Assembly: GCF_020829645.1 (NCBI RefSeq)
Contig: NZ_JAIVFS010000016.1
Coordinates: 62,001-126,000 of the forward strand
DNA: 64,000 nucleotides
DNA from: Nostoc mirabile CHAB5784
GTDB taxonomy: Bacteria > Cyanobacteriota > Cyanobacteriia > Cyanobacteriales > Nostocaceae
Direction of reading: 5' to 3'
Both the position numbers and the translations under genes were made by a program. Of the stretch, positions 62,600-64,000 are shown piece after piece. Within the stretch, counting starts at the first letter, position 1. Every line of letters begins with the position of its first letter. The notes under the pieces were generated by a model. That model ran no database searches. It was not told where the DNA came from and saw only the letters and a program-made list of their open reading frames with translations.

Positions 62600-63649
62600 T
62601 TAGCTACTATGAACTTTACGCCGTAGTAAACTTATTATACCTATACAAGATATCAGAGCTACAACATTTGATGGTTCAGGAACACTTGGTGTTTTCTGTG
62701 CATCTAAGAAATTGGCCATATCTTCACCAATGATTTGATGTACACGACGAGTAGGATGAATCTCGTCGAAGTAATAATAATTATCAGGTGTTGAACAACC
62801 AGGCTCCAACCCTCCAGTGGTGTATAAAAGTTTGCAGGCATCATTTATATTGGTAAAACCAAATGTCGCTGGGGTAGAGCGAATTTTGTTGCTAATTGCA
62901 ACATGGTCATACAGCGCTATTTCAACACCTAATTGTTTATTCAGGGTGTCGAGTTGACCGGGAAGACTTTCATTGATAACATCTCTAAAGTTAACTGCCT
63001 CTTTGGAGTATTGCTCGAAAAGCGGTAATGCAGCTAAATCTGTCGAATTTACGACAAAAAACTGTTCTGCACCTACCGCTGCAAGTTGTGATATTCCAGA
63101 AGCAATATTGTTAACAGCAGTATCAGCTAGTGCATCGACCGAACCAGTCTGATTATAAAAAAACCTTTCTGATAAGTCATTTGTAGATATAAAAATGAAG
63201 TATAACGCTTTAGAATCTACCACGCGATTAACTTCTGTTTTATATTGTTCGATTTGACCGAATAAACCTGTATCTTGATATTGATCAAGCCAGGTACTTA
63301 AATTACCATTACCGCTTTTTGCACCACCTACAGCATAATCTGTTAACTGTAAATTTTCTTGTTTTGCCAGTACCTCAACTGAAGTTAATCCGGGGTTATT
63401 TGTCCATCGACCCTCAGAGTCATATACATCCAATCGGGGGAATATAAATGCTCCAGGCACTCCAGCTTTGACTGCTGCTGTTGTAATCTCAAGTGCTGCC
63501 CCATTATCTGAATAGCTATCACCAAAAGCATAAATACGGGAAATGGAGTTGAAATCAGCGGCAGTAGCGTTATTAACACTTACACATAAAAAAGCCGCAC
63601 TACTTACTGCGGCAGTAGCAAATGTTTTCAAAGGAATATTTTTCAGCAT
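62600..63649 (-). CDS. GDSL/SGNH-family hydrolase with PEP-CTERM anchor
   Basis: 349 residues. A signal peptide (AVSSAAFLCVSVNNATAA) precedes block I IYAFGDSYSDNG with the nucleophilic Ser near 45, block V DEIHPTRRVH with catalytic Asp-x-x-His near 305, and a C-terminal PEP-CTERM sorting tail SVPEPSNVVALISCIGIISL followed by LRRK. It should be an exported lipase/esterase sorted by an exosortase. Family members act on lipids or polysaccharide acetyl groups. Confidence 0.92.
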   Translation of the reverse strand: MLKNIPLKTFATAAVSSAAFLCVSVNNATAADFNSISRIYAFGDSYSDNGAALEITTAAVKAGVPGAFIFPRLDVYDSEGRWTNNPGLTSVEVLAKQENLQLTDYAVGGAKSGNGNLSTWLDQYQDTGLFGQIEQYKTEVNRVVDSKALYFIFISTNDLSERFFYNQTGSVDALADTAVNNIASGISQLAAVGAEQFFVVNSTDLAALPLFEQYSKEAVNFRDVINESLPGQLDTLNKQLGVEIALYDHVAISNKIRSTPATFGFTNINDACKLLYTTGGLEPGCSTPDNYYYFDEIHPTRRVHQIIGEDMANFLDAQKTPSVPEPSNVVALISCIGIISLLRRKVHSS

Positions 63650-63758
63650 AGATAAATGCGTTTCCCCATATTCAAAATTATGTTCTAAGGTGTAACCTTT
63701 ACTTTTAATCCACCACCATAGTTTTTAAATGCTATAAACTACAAGTGTGGCAATTCTA

Positions 63759-64000
63759 TCACTTTATTTTCTCTAAAAAATAAGTTTCTAACTCTTTTAT
63801 TCTCTCTACCCAACCTTTCACTTCCAGAGCCACTTTATATTTCCATTGAAGTTGAAGTACTTCTCTAGTATGTGAATCATCAAATATAACTTTGTCTTTG
63901 TTTTCAAAAACTGGCACCATAAATTCTACTTTCGCAGCCTGGGCAAACAAAGTTGCCACCTGGCTAACACTCAAATTTTCAGGTGCAGCAAGGTAATGTC
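63759..64000 (-). CDS. Possible NAD-dependent epimerase/dehydratase, C-terminal fragment
   Basis: The frame is open from the right window edge to a stop at 63759: HYLAAPENLSVSQVATLFAQ, AAKVEFMVPVFENKDKVIFD, then LQWKYKVALEVKGWVERIKE. This fits the C-terminal segment of SDR-type epimerases (substrate-binding part with strand, helix and a final helical tail). The start lies outside the window, so the class is tentative. Confidence 0.45.
   Translation of the reverse strand, partial: HYLAAPENLSVSQVATLFAQAAKVEFMVPVFENKDKVIFDDSHTREVLQLQWKYKVALEVKGWVERIKELETYFLEKIK

Overview
The window comes from a filamentous, probably heterocyst-type (Nostocales) cyanobacterium. The evidence is the many GCGATCGC (HIP1) octamers, arrays of short tandem heptamer repeats (STRRs), a 4-Cys Ser/Thr kinase, CHAT/TPR and two-partner-secretion proteins, a CYP110-like P450, and the Ycf35/Ycf46-type and DUF1392 families. 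A CyRepA1-type plasmid replication protein, a partial tyrosine recombinase, a DnaB-like helicase with a candidate loader, orphan DNA methyltransferases and many small hypothetical genes make a large plasmid, or an integrated plasmid-like element, the most likely replicon. No tRNA, rRNA, CRISPR array or ParA/ParB was recognised.

Layout. (1) 0-6.3 kb: recombinase fragment, CyRepA1 gene and a coiled-coil partner gene, interrupted by STRRs. (2) 7-22 kb: a surface/signalling region with an NB-ARC ATPase, a 4-Cys kinase with TPRs, a secreted TPR protein, a CHAT protease-like protein and a filamentous haemagglutinin (TpsA), then a P450 and the TpsB outer-membrane partner. An IS982-family element with a 6-bp target duplication lies just upstream of tpsA, and a 398-bp deletion derivative of another IS lies between the P450 and tpsB. 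(3) 22-26 kb: a decayed zone with pseudogenes (frameshifted plasmid-type gene, deleted SDR, gene starts overwritten by STRRs) and a 69-bp tandem duplication. (4) 26-33 kb: glycosyltransferase, a toxin-antitoxin-like operon, two unknown genes flanked by paralogous 63-aa proteins, and DNA polymerase IV with an RHH regulator. (5) 33-44 kb, mostly minus strand: DNA replication and modification (Dcm-like MTase, ASCH protein, DnaB-like helicase, loader candidate, GIY-YIG protein, AlkB, adenine MTase), with RHH and XRE regulators whose likely operators are visible. (6) 44-53 kb, plus strand: small hypothetical genes ending in a Ycf35 (DUF1257)-DUF2997-Ycf46-like AAA+ module and a WGR protein. (7) 52-64 kb: an RTX repeat protein, a 1481-aa globin-nitric oxide synthase, a second P450, an NTF2-like secreted protein, an EF-hand protein and a PEP-CTERM GDSL hydrolase.

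The most striking items are the complete NOS with its own reductase and two globin-like domains, standing next to a class-I-type P450 and 3 kb from an EF-hand protein, and an identical 24-bp element inserted in frame into HIP1 octamers of two unrelated genes. The toxin-antitoxin-like operon at 27.9-29.2 kb, the Ycf35/DUF2997/Ycf46 module, and several perfect palindromes and operator arrays are also worth a closer look.
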